The notes beneath the pieces were generated by a model that saw nothing but the letters and a program-made list of their open reading frames with translations, was not told where the DNA came from and made no database searches. A stretch of DNA of 16,935 bases, taken from contig CAZGSV010000070.1 in NCBI GenBank assembly GCA_964528605.1, positions 1 to 16,935 of the forward strand, written 5' to 3'. Below are positions 7,243 through 16,000 of the stretch, in pieces; position 1 is the first letter of the stretch, and every line of letters starts with the position of its first letter. The position numbers and the translations under genes were made by a program. The DNA is from CAZGSV01 sp964528605. Its GTDB lineage: Bacteria > Armatimonadota > Zipacnadia > CAZGSV01.

Positions 7243-10107
7243 TCAGGGTGTCTCGGGGAGCAACCGCTGCACCTGGAGAATCTGTTCCGCCACCGCACGG
7301 CGTTCCGCCTCCAGGACTGCCGGGTCCTTGGTGTAATCAGTCCAGTCGGCGGTGACGCGCCGGCGCACGGCGAGCAGTTCCTCGGAGCGGCGCAAGACCT
7401 CACCGTATTGCCCCTGCGTGTCTTTCGCCCGCAACTCCCGCGTTAAGGCATCGAGCAGCGCCAGATAGTCATAGTCCTCAATGCCCTGGCTCATGCACTC
7501 CAGCCTGGTGCTGCTCAGCAGCCGCCCGTTGCGACCGGGGTAGACGAGTTGCCCGTCGCCCGCCATCGCCCCATCGCCGCAGTAGGTGTTCCACGGGATG
7601 TCGGGGTAGCGCTTGCCCTCGCGCAGCGCCTGGCGCACCGCCGGATCCTCGGGCACGCGCGAGTCGCCCTGCGTGTCCGGCTCCCAGGCGCAGTTGGTCC
7701 ACCAGATGTTGATGGCGTAGTACATCAAGCCGTCCACGCGCTCCTTCCAGCACTGCCAAGGAACGATGCGCTGGTCGAGGCGCGGGTAGTCCACGAAGGC
7801 GTTCGCGTGGGGGTGCCGCGGCCACATTGAGAGATAGACCCACACCTCGTCGCCCGCTTTCTGCCGCCGCTTTAGGTCATCGCGATAGCGGTCGGTCTCC
7901 TGAATGAAGATGTCCACTGCCCCCGCCAGTAAGTCCGGATCGGCGATGGAGCCGAGCGTCACCGCGCGTTTCAGCCCCGGGAAGCGCTCCGCCACCTTTC
8001 CGTAGATTTCGCGCACGTGCCCATAGCCGGACTCGCCCACCTCATCGAAGCCGTAAAGCCAGGCGAGGTCGAACCAGCCCTTCTCCTTGAGGTGCGCGAG
8101 ATACGGCTCGATCTGATCGAGTTTCGCCTTCCAGTCGCTGGGCACATAGCCGAGCGTAATCACGTTCGAGCCGCGCTCGAGGCAGTAGTCGAGGTCCTCA
8201 ATGCGCGGCATAGGAATCTCCGAGTAGCAGCAGCCGGCGCTGATGCGCCTCTTCAGGAGCAGGTCGTAGTGCTGGCGCCGCAACTCCTGTGGCACCTCGC
8301 CCGTCCACCCGTAGAACGTGTTGATCTGGTCCTCGAAGAGCGCGAAGGAGGTCCGGAGCGCGGGCCGCACGGGCAACTCGAAATCCCAGACGCGCAGGCG
8401 CACCGGCACCGTCAGCGCGGGCGCGTTCGCTGGCTTCACTCGAATCTCGCCCTCGTAGTCCCCCGGCGGCGTGCCGCGCGGGACGTATACCGCCACCCAA
8501 ACCGGCTGGAGCGAATCCTCCGCGACGTCGAAAAGCCCCAGCGGCAGCAGCGGATCGGGATACCAGCCGAGACGCTCCTGCCGGTAGCGCGTGCGCTTCA
8601 CCTCGACGTAGTCCACAACGTTCATCTCGACATTCTCGCGCGCGATGCGGCCCTCGGCACCCACCAGGTCCGACGCCTCCACCCGCACGCCGCGCAGTTC
8701 GCCCTCGATGGGCAACACGACCAACTGCCCCACCTCGCGCTCATTCCGGCAGGCCGCCAACTCGAGGGCTGCGGTTGGATTGGGCCGCAGCGCGTCATCG
8801 CGGAACACCGTGACCAGCGGGCCATAGACACAGACGTCGTAAGGCAAGGCTGGAGCGTTGCGCCCGGCACTGAAGGCCAACTTGGAGACAGCGAGCGCGA
8901 GGCTCTGCACCTCCCGCGTCAGCCGCTCCCAGTCCGCCCGTGACACGGAGGGGGCGTTGGTAGCTTTCCACAATCCCTTGCGGCGCGCCTCCAAGTCTGC
9001 AAGGAGAGCGCCACGGCCGCGGGCGCAGGCGGTCAACGCGCGCAGTTGCTTGCCGAGTTGCCTCAGGCGCGCCTTGTTCGGGGCCAGATTGAGCGCAGCG
9101 CCGTAGCGGCAGACAACCTTGCCGGTCGTGGCGTCGGTGACCGTGAGCGCGAACTCGCCACCACCGTCCTTCACCGTGTAGGGAACACTGACTCCCCTCT
9201 TCTCGCGGGGGCCGACATGAAGCGCATGCTCTTGCGTGCGCATGCCTTTGACGAGGACGCGCGCGACGAGTTCCGCCTCCGCCGCGCTGCGATTCTGGAG
9301 TCCGAGTGTGAGCGAGTTGCCGCCGATCTGGCGATCGCCCACCAAAACCACAGAGACACTAAGGGCGTCAGCCCCCCCGAGGACGATCTCCCCCATGCGC
9401 TCGGTCTCGTAGTCCATCTTCACGTAAGGCTGGCACCAGCCGGAGTCGTCCTCGCGGCGCTTGCGCTCCTGGCGGTCCAGGTTGAAGCCCCAGACGGCGC
9501 CGTCCTGAGGAGAGCCTATGCCAAGCCGTGCAAACGGTATGGCCGCCTCGAACTGCCAGCCGGAGTCCTCGAAGCGGACCTTGAGGCGACAGCCCTCGCC
9601 CCACCATTCGGGCGGCCCGTTGGGCGCTGTGACCTCCGGCCCATTCGCGCTGTCCAACTTGAGCGCGAAGTAGGGAGTCTCTGGTCCGCCGAGACGCCAG
9701 TCAACGACCAGGCGCTCGTGGCGGCGCCAGTCCTCGGCGATGCCCTCATGGTGTCTGGTCGAGGCGTGGCACTTGGCCGCGACGTAGAAACACTCGTCGT
9801 CGTAGGTGAGCCACGTCTCCGTGTAGTCCTCCGCGGGCTCGCCATCGCCCGAGCGTTGGAGGCCGTAGATGGCCGCGGCCGCGCTCCAAGCCTCGTCATC
9901 CAACACGCCGTCAATCAGCGGCGGCTTGTCGGTTTTCGCGATGACCAGCAACGGTGCCGCGATAGTGTCCATTGCGCACCACCCACTGACGTGCAGGTTT
10001 GCGATCGCCACGACCACAATCAACAGCCTGAGCAAGGCCCTAGGAGGCCTGTCGGACACCAGCGCGCGCACGCGCGCTGCAATCGTGTTGCGCCTTTCTT
10101 CTCTCAT
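7243..10107 (-). CDS. GH123/DUF4091-like glycoside hydrolase with N-terminal CBM9-like domain
   Basis: 954 residues. The ATG at 10107 has GAGGTGA (10122-10116) 8 bases upstream; the GTG at 10119 lies inside that site and is rejected. Residues about 20-42 form a signal peptide (LLRLLIVVVAIANLHVSGWC), so the protein is exported. Residues about 48-250 resemble a family 9 carbohydrate-binding/DOMON-like domain (PLIDGVLDDEAWSAA ... TWLTYDDECFYVAAKC ... WGFNLDRQER). A helical linker follows, then an Ig-like strand region (about 440-590) and a TIM barrel with WLYGFDEVGE. Asp688-Glu689 match the Asp-Glu pair used in substrate-assisted catalysis by GH123 N-acetyl-beta-galactosaminidases. The end has the DUF4091 signature: WNTYCGDG ... 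LVYPG, then STRLECMSQGIEDYDYL. Substrate specificity cannot be read from the sequence; an N-acetylhexosamine glycan is the family-based guess. It is divergent from the next gene, with 156 bases between starts. Confidence 0.85.
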   Translation of the reverse strand: MREERRNTIAARVRALVSDRPPRALLRLLIVVVAIANLHVSGWCAMDTIAAPLLVIAKTDKPPLIDGVLDDEAWSAAAAIYGLQRSGDGEPAEDYTETWLTYDDECFYVAAKCHASTRHHEGIAEDWRRHERLVVDWRLGGPETPYFALKLDSANGPEVTAPNGPPEWWGEGCRLKVRFEDSGWQFEAAIPFARLGIGSPQDGAVWGFNLDRQERKRREDDSGWCQPYVKMDYETERMGEIVLGGADALSVSVVLVGDRQIGGNSLTLGLQNRSAAEAELVARVLVKGMRTQEHALHVGPREKRGVSVPYTVKDGGGEFALTVTDATTGKVVCRYGAALNLAPNKARLRQLGKQLRALTACARGRGALLADLEARRKGLWKATNAPSVSRADWERLTREVQSLALAVSKLAFSAGRNAPALPYDVCVYGPLVTVFRDDALRPNPTAALELAACRNEREVGQLVVLPIEGELRGVRVEASDLVGAEGRIARENVEMNVVDYVEVKRTRYRQERLGWYPDPLLPLGLFDVAEDSLQPVWVAVYVPRGTPPGDYEGEIRVKPANAPALTVPVRLRVWDFELPVRPALRTSFALFEDQINTFYGWTGEVPQELRRQHYDLLLKRRISAGCCYSEIPMPRIEDLDYCLERGSNVITLGYVPSDWKAKLDQIEPYLAHLKEKGWFDLAWLYGFDEVGESGYGHVREIYGKVAERFPGLKRAVTLGSIADPDLLAGAVDIFIQETDRYRDDLKRRQKAGDEVWVYLSMWPRHPHANAFVDYPRLDQRIVPWQCWKERVDGLMYYAINIWWTNCAWEPDTQGDSRVPEDPAVRQALREGKRYPDIPWNTYCGDGAMAGDGQLVYPGRNGRLLSSTRLECMSQGIEDYDYLALLDALTRELRAKDTQGQYGEVLRRSEELLAVRRRVTADWTDYTKDPAVLEAERRAVAEQILQVQRLLPETP

Positions 10108-10110
10108 CCG

Positions 10111-10122
10111 CTCCCTCACCTC
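10111..10122 (-). promoter_or_regulatory. Ribosome binding site of the GH123-like gene
   Basis: On the minus strand, GAGGTGAGGGAG precedes the ATG at 10107. The GAGGTGA part is complementary to the 16S rRNA 3' end at 8-base spacing and decides the start. Confidence 0.7.
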
Positions 10123-10198
10123 GCGGAAGGCTACCAGAACCGCCGCCTTCCCGCACCCTTGGCTGAGTCAGTCCGCCGGCCACCAGACCTGCCGTTCC

Positions 10199-10226
10199 TT
10201 GACGCGCGCAAGCCCCCGTGTAGTAT
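10199..10226 (+). promoter_or_regulatory. Candidate sigma70 promoter of the jelly-roll hydrolase gene
   Basis: TTGACG (10199-10204) and TAGTAT (10221-10226) are separated by 16 bases, and transcription would start near 10233. The ATG at 10225 would overlap the -10 box, which supports the later start at 10264. Confidence 0.45.
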
Positions 10227-10248
10227 GAGCCCGCCGAAACCCGAGTCC

Positions 10249-10255
10249 GGGAGGT
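10249..10255 (+). promoter_or_regulatory. Ribosome binding site GGGAGGT setting the start at 10264
   Basis: GGGAGGT lies 8 bases before the ATG at 10264, which opens directly into a signal peptide. Confidence 0.75.
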
Positions 10256-10263
10256 CGTGGGCC

Positions 10264-11838
10264 ATGCTCCGGTCGCTCATCCCTCTACTGCTTGTGGCTG
10301 CCATCGCAGCCCCCGTGGCAGCGGATCTGCCGCAGCCGCGGGCCAAGAAGATCATCTCCTGGCGCGTCCCCTCGCTCGACTACGTTCGCGAGCACCCCGA
10401 TAAGGTCGCTCAGTCTCCCCTTGACGGCGTCATGATCCCTGTCTCGGCCGAGGTCAGCGGGCGTCAGGTCTCGCTCAGCGACTTAGTGTTCGGCAACGAG
10501 CCGGTGCGTTACGAGGACTTCGCCCCGACACTGGAAAAGATCCGCTCGACCAACTTCGGCCGCCTCACCGACAACTTCCTGCTCGTCCAGATCACGCCCG
10601 GCGACCTGGACTGGTTCGGCGACTGCTCCGCCTTCCTGCACAACGCTCGCGTGGCCGCGCGCTTCGCCCGCGAGGCCGGCATGAAGGGCATCACCCTCGA
10701 CTGCGAGCCCTACGACTTCCGGCCTTGGGACTATCGCAAGGTCGCGCACCCCGAGCGTTCCTTCGAGGAGTACTATCAGCAAATCACGCTGCGCGGGCGC
10801 GAGTTCGCGCAGGCGCTGTGGCAAGAATGGCCGCAACTGAAACTGTTCCTGCTCTTCGGCTACTACGTCGGCAACCTGGAGGACCCGACGCAGCATCACT
10901 ATGGCCTCTATCCCGCATTCCTCGATGGCCTCTTCTCCGGCGCCCCGGACAACGCGGAGATCACCGACGGCTGGGAGATGTCCTACACCTACTCGACTCT
11001 CACCGAGTTCCACCGCGCCTACTGGTGGATCAGGGGGGGCGCGCTCGCCCTCTGCCGCGTGCCGGAGGCCTACTCGCGCAAGGTCAAGGTCGGGTTCGGC
11101 ATCTGGCCCGACCCCGAGGAAGTGCAGGGCGTGCCGTATGGGTGGGACGCGGCGGACTTCTCAATCAACTACCGCACGCCGGAGAACCTCAGGGCCACCA
11201 TGCGCGCGGCGCTGGAGACCACTGACGAGTACCTCTGGCTCTTCTCGGGCAAGATTGATTGGTGCAGCGGCGCGAACGTGCCCGACGCCTACTGGAAAGC
11301 GATGTGGGACGCCAAGCGCACCTTGATCGGCCTCAGTTCCAAGCAGGCGACCGAATGGGCCGCCTGGCCTCTCACGCCCGAGTTCGCCAAGGAGCACGAA
11401 CTCATCGCCGCTGTGCCGCAGGAATGGCGCCTGCGCGTGGATACCTCGCGCCAGGAAAGAACCTGGTACTTGCCCCAGGCCGACGACTCGCAATGGATGA
11501 CCGTCAAGACCAACGATGAGTGGTGGAGGCAACTGCCCTTCACCGAGGTGACCGGCCAGGCGTGGGCCAGGGTGAAGTTCGACATCCCGGCGCAGTACGC
11601 CGGCCGCCGGCTGTATCTGTGGTTCGGCGCGCTCGACGAAGAGGGCGACATCTACCTCAACGGCAAGTATGTCTACAACTGGAGCAGCGACTTTGACCGC
11701 GCCTGGGAGACGCCTTTCCTGGTGGAGATCACGGCGCAGGCGTTTCCTGGCAAGACGAATCTGCTGGCGGTGCGGGTCGGGGCGGAGTCCTCTCTCGGCG
11801 GCGTCTTCCGGCCGGTCTATCTCTACGCCGACAAGTAG
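10264..11838 (+). CDS. Exported glycoside-hydrolase-like TIM-barrel protein with C-terminal jelly roll
   Basis: 524 residues. The start is set by GGGAGGT and the signal peptide MLRSLIPLLLVAAIAAPVAA (residues 1-20). An open frame runs far upstream, but it is antisense to the GH123-like gene and is not used here. Residues about 28-370 read like a beta/alpha barrel: KKIISWRVPSLDYV, then NARVAARFAREAGMKGITLD, then CEPYDF with Asp146 and Glu148 at a strand end as candidate acid residues, LKLFLLFGYY and YLWLFSG. Residues about 380-524 form a galactose-binding-like jelly roll of the kind found in GH2 and related enzymes (WARVKFDIPAQYAGRRLYLW, then DIYLNGKYVYN, then NLLAVRV). I cannot assign a CAZy family; it could be a non-hydrolytic homologue. 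It is divergent from the GH123-like gene, so the two may share a carbohydrate target and a control region. Confidence 0.78.
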   Translation: MLRSLIPLLLVAAIAAPVAADLPQPRAKKIISWRVPSLDYVREHPDKVAQSPLDGVMIPVSAEVSGRQVSLSDLVFGNEPVRYEDFAPTLEKIRSTNFGRLTDNFLLVQITPGDLDWFGDCSAFLHNARVAARFAREAGMKGITLDCEPYDFRPWDYRKVAHPERSFEEYYQQITLRGREFAQALWQEWPQLKLFLLFGYYVGNLEDPTQHHYGLYPAFLDGLFSGAPDNAEITDGWEMSYTYSTLTEFHRAYWWIRGGALALCRVPEAYSRKVKVGFGIWPDPEEVQGVPYGWDAADFSINYRTPENLRATMRAALETTDEYLWLFSGKIDWCSGANVPDAYWKAMWDAKRTLIGLSSKQATEWAAWPLTPEFAKEHELIAAVPQEWRLRVDTSRQERTWYLPQADDSQWMTVKTNDEWWRQLPFTEVTGQAWARVKFDIPAQYAGRRLYLWFGALDEEGDIYLNGKYVYNWSSDFDRAWETPFLVEITAQAFPGKTNLLAVRVGAESSLGGVFRPVYLYADK

Positions 11839-11974
11839 CCGCCCAGCGCCTCCGAAGGCGGACAGTGAACCAGCGGCGGGCAAAGCAAGACGACTGGTGA
11901 TGCCGCTCCGGCAGTCTCCGCTGTCTCGCATGACCTTGGGCGCGAGCAGGCGCGATTCACTGAGAAAAAGGGGC

Positions 11975-12001
11975 TTGACACAAGGGGGTAATCATGATAC
12001 T
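11975..12001 (+). promoter_or_regulatory. Candidate sigma70 promoter of the TPR/PAD-B operon
   Basis: A perfect -35 TTGACA (11975-11980) precedes GATACT (11996-12001), a 4-of-6 match to TATAAT at a short 15-base spacing. It lies in the 186-base gap after the jelly-roll gene and ahead of GGAGGT (12011-12016). The rest of that gap holds only a weak 5-pair hairpin (11847-11860). Confidence 0.45.
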
Positions 12002-12024
12002 TGAGGTAGCGGAGGTGGTCCGAG

Positions 12025-13074
12025 ATGGGGAGTTTCGGACGGGTAAGAGCCACACGCCTGATGGTCTCGTGTACCTTGCTCCTGGCATTGTTTGGCCCGT
12101 CGCGGGTTCTAGCGGTCACTGACAACCCCCAAGCGCAAGCCGCTCTGGACAACGCCCAGGCCACCTGGGACCGGGAAGAGAACGACAAGGCGCTGCAACT
12201 GTTCGAGGGCGTGGTCAACGACTTCCCGGACACCGAGCAAGGGACGATGGCCTTGGCGATGGTAGGGCTCTGGTGGAAGGAGGCGGGGGACAAGGCCAAG
12301 GCGCTCGAGACCTGGAACAGGATAGTCTGGCAGTATCCGGGCAGCGTGGGTAATGCGGAAGCCTGGGCGTTGATGGGCGGCACCGCCGAGCAGGACGGCG
12401 ACTACCCCAACGCGGTCGCGTACTGGCGCAGGGTGGTCACCAATTTCCCCGGCACCTGGCAGGAGGCGCGGGCGCGTTTCTGGAGGGCGGGCGTGCAGTG
12501 CAGGGCGCGGGAACGGTACCAAGAGGCCATCGCCGACTACCAGCGCGTGCTGGTGGTGGCGCCCGACGATCCCATGGCCGTTCAGAGCAAACTCCTCATT
12601 GGGGCCAACTACCTCTGGCTCCACGAGCCGGTCACCGCGCTCGGGTGCTACGACCGAGTGGTGAGCGAGCACGCGGGGACGCAAGAGGCCGTGGAGGCCC
12701 TGTACTACCGCGGCTACTGCAAGGCGGTCACCGCCGACCCTGCGGGAGCCGTGGGTGATCTCACGGAGGCGGCGCGAACGGCGAGCGATCCCGGGATTGC
12801 GGTTCGGGCTCTCCATGTTCTGGCAAACTGCCAGGCGCGCCTCGGGCGCTACGACGAGGCGCGGGCGACGCTACAGGAGGTCCTGGCTGACTCCTCCCCA
12901 GCATTCCGCCTGTTCCATCCCTCCACCCTGTACTTCATCGGTCACACCTACTTCGCCCAGGGCAGGTACGGCGAGGCCGAACAGTGGTTGAGGCGCGTGC
13001 TGACTGAGTACCCGGGCGACATCTGCGCTCCGGACGCCCAAGAGTTGCTGGGCCGCGTCGCCGGAAGCGGCTAG
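12025..13074 (+). CDS. Exported TPR-repeat protein
   Basis: 349 residues. The ATG has GGAGGT (12011-12016) 8 bases upstream. Residues 1-30 form a signal peptide (LMVSCTLLLALFGPSRVLA). The mature part is almost entirely tetratricopeptide repeats, about seven, each a helix pair with the spacing A-x-x-x-(Y/W)-x-x-(V/I)-(V/L)-x-x-(F/Y)-P, for example ALQLFEGVVNDFPDTEQG, ALETWNRIVWQYPGS, AVAYWRRVVTNFPGTWQEA, AIADYQRVLVVAPDD and AEQWLRRVLTEYPGD. This is the YbgF/YfiO-like periplasmic TPR type that serves as a protein-interaction scaffold; no catalytic residues are expected. The stop is 24 bases before the PAD-B ATG on the same strand, with no terminator seen, so the two are very probably one operon. 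A role as partner or substrate presenter for PAD-B is an inference from this arrangement only. Confidence 0.87.
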   Translation: MGSFGRVRATRLMVSCTLLLALFGPSRVLAVTDNPQAQAALDNAQATWDREENDKALQLFEGVVNDFPDTEQGTMALAMVGLWWKEAGDKAKALETWNRIVWQYPGSVGNAEAWALMGGTAEQDGDYPNAVAYWRRVVTNFPGTWQEARARFWRAGVQCRARERYQEAIADYQRVLVVAPDDPMAVQSKLLIGANYLWLHEPVTALGCYDRVVSEHAGTQEAVEALYYRGYCKAVTADPAGAVGDLTEAARTASDPGIAVRALHVLANCQARLGRYDEARATLQEVLADSSPAFRLFHPSTLYFIGHTYFAQGRYGEAEQWLRRVLTEYPGDICAPDAQELLGRVAGSG

Positions 13075-13098
13075 ATCCCGGAAGGGGGTAAGGCACTG

Positions 13099-16000
13099 AT
13101 GGGACGACGGCGTCGAGTTGCTCTATTGGCCGCGTGTCTGCTCTGGCTCTGCTCCTCCTCGGCCTGGGCCATCGTGTATCTTCCGTACACGCCGCCGACG
13201 GTGACGGCGGAGGGGATGGGCTGCTGGCCCAGGTCGTATACCGCTGGACCGGTGTATGCGGCCGACGGGGCGGTGCCGGGCGCCTACCTGCACGCCGTCG
13301 GCGAGGACAAGGACCAGCGCTGCGACACTGGCGAGATCGTCACTGATCCGCTCACCTACAAGTGGAACTTCGGGGATGGCAGCGCCGAGGAGTGGGGCGA
13401 GTACCGGACGCACGAGTACACGCAGATCGGCCAGTACACCGTCACCTGCACGGCCTACGATACCGGCGACCCCAAGTACGCCGACGAAGGGTACGTTACT
13501 GACACCATCACCGTGTACCGGTTCGGGGTGGACCTGGACCTCGAGGGCACAGACGATGACCAGGAATACATCCCGGGCGGGATGGTTCGCTTGAACAGCG
13601 ACGATGACGACGACGACCACCTAGTGGACGGCATCGACCCCTCGGTAACCGGAGGGGACGACGAGCTGGCCACGCTAACGCTGGCCGTCCAAGGGACCCC
13701 GCCGCCAGTGGGTGGGCTGCGCATCGATTGGAAAGAGGATCCCCCGAGTAAGGACGGTTGGGGGGGGATAAGGGTTTTCGCGGCCTCCGACAAGTCCGGC
13801 GAGGTGACCCGCCAGACGACCTACGCCTGGGCCTCCCTGCCCAAGACCTTGTACGTCGAGGGCGCCGTCACCAGTCATGCGCTGGCGGACGTTTGGATGA
13901 CACTGAATGTGGTGACCGAGGACCTGCCCTGCCTGTGTCTGGACGCCGTGAATATCACCGTGGTGTGCTGCGATCTGGACGTGGATACCAATCGCAACAA
14001 CAACCTCGAGGATCCGAACGAGGATGAGTGGGGCGAAGATGATTGGGTCAATGAGCGCGGGGCCATTTTCCTGGTGAACTGCGACGATGACAATAACGAT
14101 GACAAGTGCGACGCGATAGCGATTAACCCGTATGGTAACCCGGTGGACGAGGACCTCTTCATAAACAGCGAAACGGACTGTCCCGACGTGACCCCCCTGC
14201 TGGTGCGGCCGACCGGCCTAGTGACCGGTCTGGAGTTCTGGCTCCGCTTTCTCGACCCGGAGGACGCCAAGTGCGTCCATGTATTCGGGAAAGTGGAGGC
14301 GGGGCAAAAGAGCATACTCGGGGGCCCGGAGGAGAGCTGCACTGAGGTGAGAATCACCGACTACGTGAGTGCGGCCGGGGACAGCACGCTTGGTGTAGAG
14401 GGTCTCTTCTACCGGAATTCCTTCAGCGCCACCCAATTCGATGGTGACATTGACCTGGAACTGCAGGTGAAGAAGGCTGGTCAGGTGCTCTGGACGGATC
14501 AGGTGCGGTTGAAGGTGGCGCCGTGGATCCTGCTGACGAACGACCAGAGCACGGAGACCATATGGGCCCAAGACGCGGGTAGCGAAAACGCGGATTTCCG
14601 CGCCGCGCTGAACGCCTCCGGCTGTCTCTCCACGTACGGCACCGATGACCGGTGGGCCCAGGACCACGTCCAGATCGGGTACTCGAAGAGGCCCGGAGCG
14701 GAAATGTGGGTCGCGCTCCAGCTGCCGCGAGGAGTCCAGCCGGACTGGCCGGCAAACCTTTTCCTAGGCCACGACCGCGGTCTGTACCGGCTGATGCACA
14801 ACTTCGGGGTGGGCTCCGGTGACTTCGGGGGAAACCTCGAGGGCACACCCCCTAACGACGCTCACGGGATTGGCCGCATCGTCCTCGGGGACAAGTGCAG
14901 CGCCGACCTGAAGGGTTTTCTTGACTATCAGGAGGTTCAGTCGCCCTTCCTACTGAACAGTAAGTGGCTCGACGTGGGTCACATTGACGAGTACTTCGTC
15001 TTTGACAAGGCCGGGCGCGTTATTGTCGCGGACACCCGCCTGGCGAGAGCCCTCTTGAACCCGGACGGAGCCAAGGCAATCGGCTCCATAACTGCGGTCG
15101 CCCACCAGTACATAGTAACCGGCACGAGGGCTGGCGGCCACATCTCGGCGATACCGCCGGGGGACATTAACGATGGTGAGACCTTCACCCTGGGGGACGG
15201 CACCGGCAGCCCCAAGACCTTCGAGTTCGAGAAGCAAGGCGGCGTCGGGGGAGGGGCGGTGGCGGTTGACATCAGCGAGGCTGCCGACGCCAACGAGGTC
15301 GCGGACGCCATCGCTGCCGCGATCAACGACTCAGGGCTGTTGGTCCAGGCCTCCGTGGGCGGCAGCCTGGTGACTGTCCGGCACGAACAGGAGACGGACC
15401 TCGGCAACGTGGAGATAACCGAGACGGTGGCCGATCCTGACTTCCTTGTTGACGGGATGGTTGGAGGCAGCGACGGGGAGACGTTCACCCTCGGCGACGG
15501 CGCCCTGACCAAGACGTTCCAGTTCCTCGGGGACTACGGGTACCCGGAGGGGAACCACGTGGGCGTGAGTATCGAGATGGCGTGGGCGGACGTGGCCGTG
15601 CGCGACGCCATCGTAGGGGCGATCAACGGTGTGCCCGACTTCGACGTCACAGCCTCCTCGGGCAGCGACGCCATCGCGGAACTGGAGAACGATAACGTCG
15701 GCAGTGACGGCAACGTGCCGATGCAGGAGAGCGTGGCTTATGCCGGCTTCCTGGTTGACGGGATGGACGGCGGGCGGGACCCCGAGGACGCACCCCCGGA
15801 ATACGCGGTCTTCTTTGCCACCTCGGGCACCGTGGGGCCCGGGACCGCCGGAGGGGGCACGGGGAACCGACTCTATGACGGCCCGGCCATAGGATGGATC
15901 ACCGCGATTCCCGCGGCGGACATCAATGACGGGGAGACCTTCACGCTCAGCGACGGCGCCAACACCGAGACCTTCGAGTTCGAGAAGCAGGGCGGCGCCC

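Noticed and set aside
8017..8943. 308-codon plus-strand open frame
   Set aside because: It mirrors the GH123-like gene on the other strand; the protein is His/Arg-rich without a domain pattern, as expected for a high-GC antisense frame.
10225..10227. ATG at 10225 as start of the jelly-roll hydrolase
   Set aside because: It overlaps a candidate -10 box and would put 13 polar residues before the signal peptide; the ATG at 10264 has a better ribosome binding site.
9046..10263. Long plus-strand open frame running into the jelly-roll hydrolase gene from 9046
   Set aside because: It is antisense to the GH123-like gene, whose minus-strand protein has clear domains and motifs. The true gene starts at 10264 with a ribosome binding site and signal peptide.
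11847..11860. Hairpin CGCCT-CCGA-AGGCG as terminator of the jelly-roll gene
   Set aside because: It has only five pairs and no T-tract, common by chance in GC-rich DNA.
12109..12816. 235-codon minus-strand open frame
   Set aside because: It is antisense to the TPR gene, which has regular repeats and a ribosome binding site.
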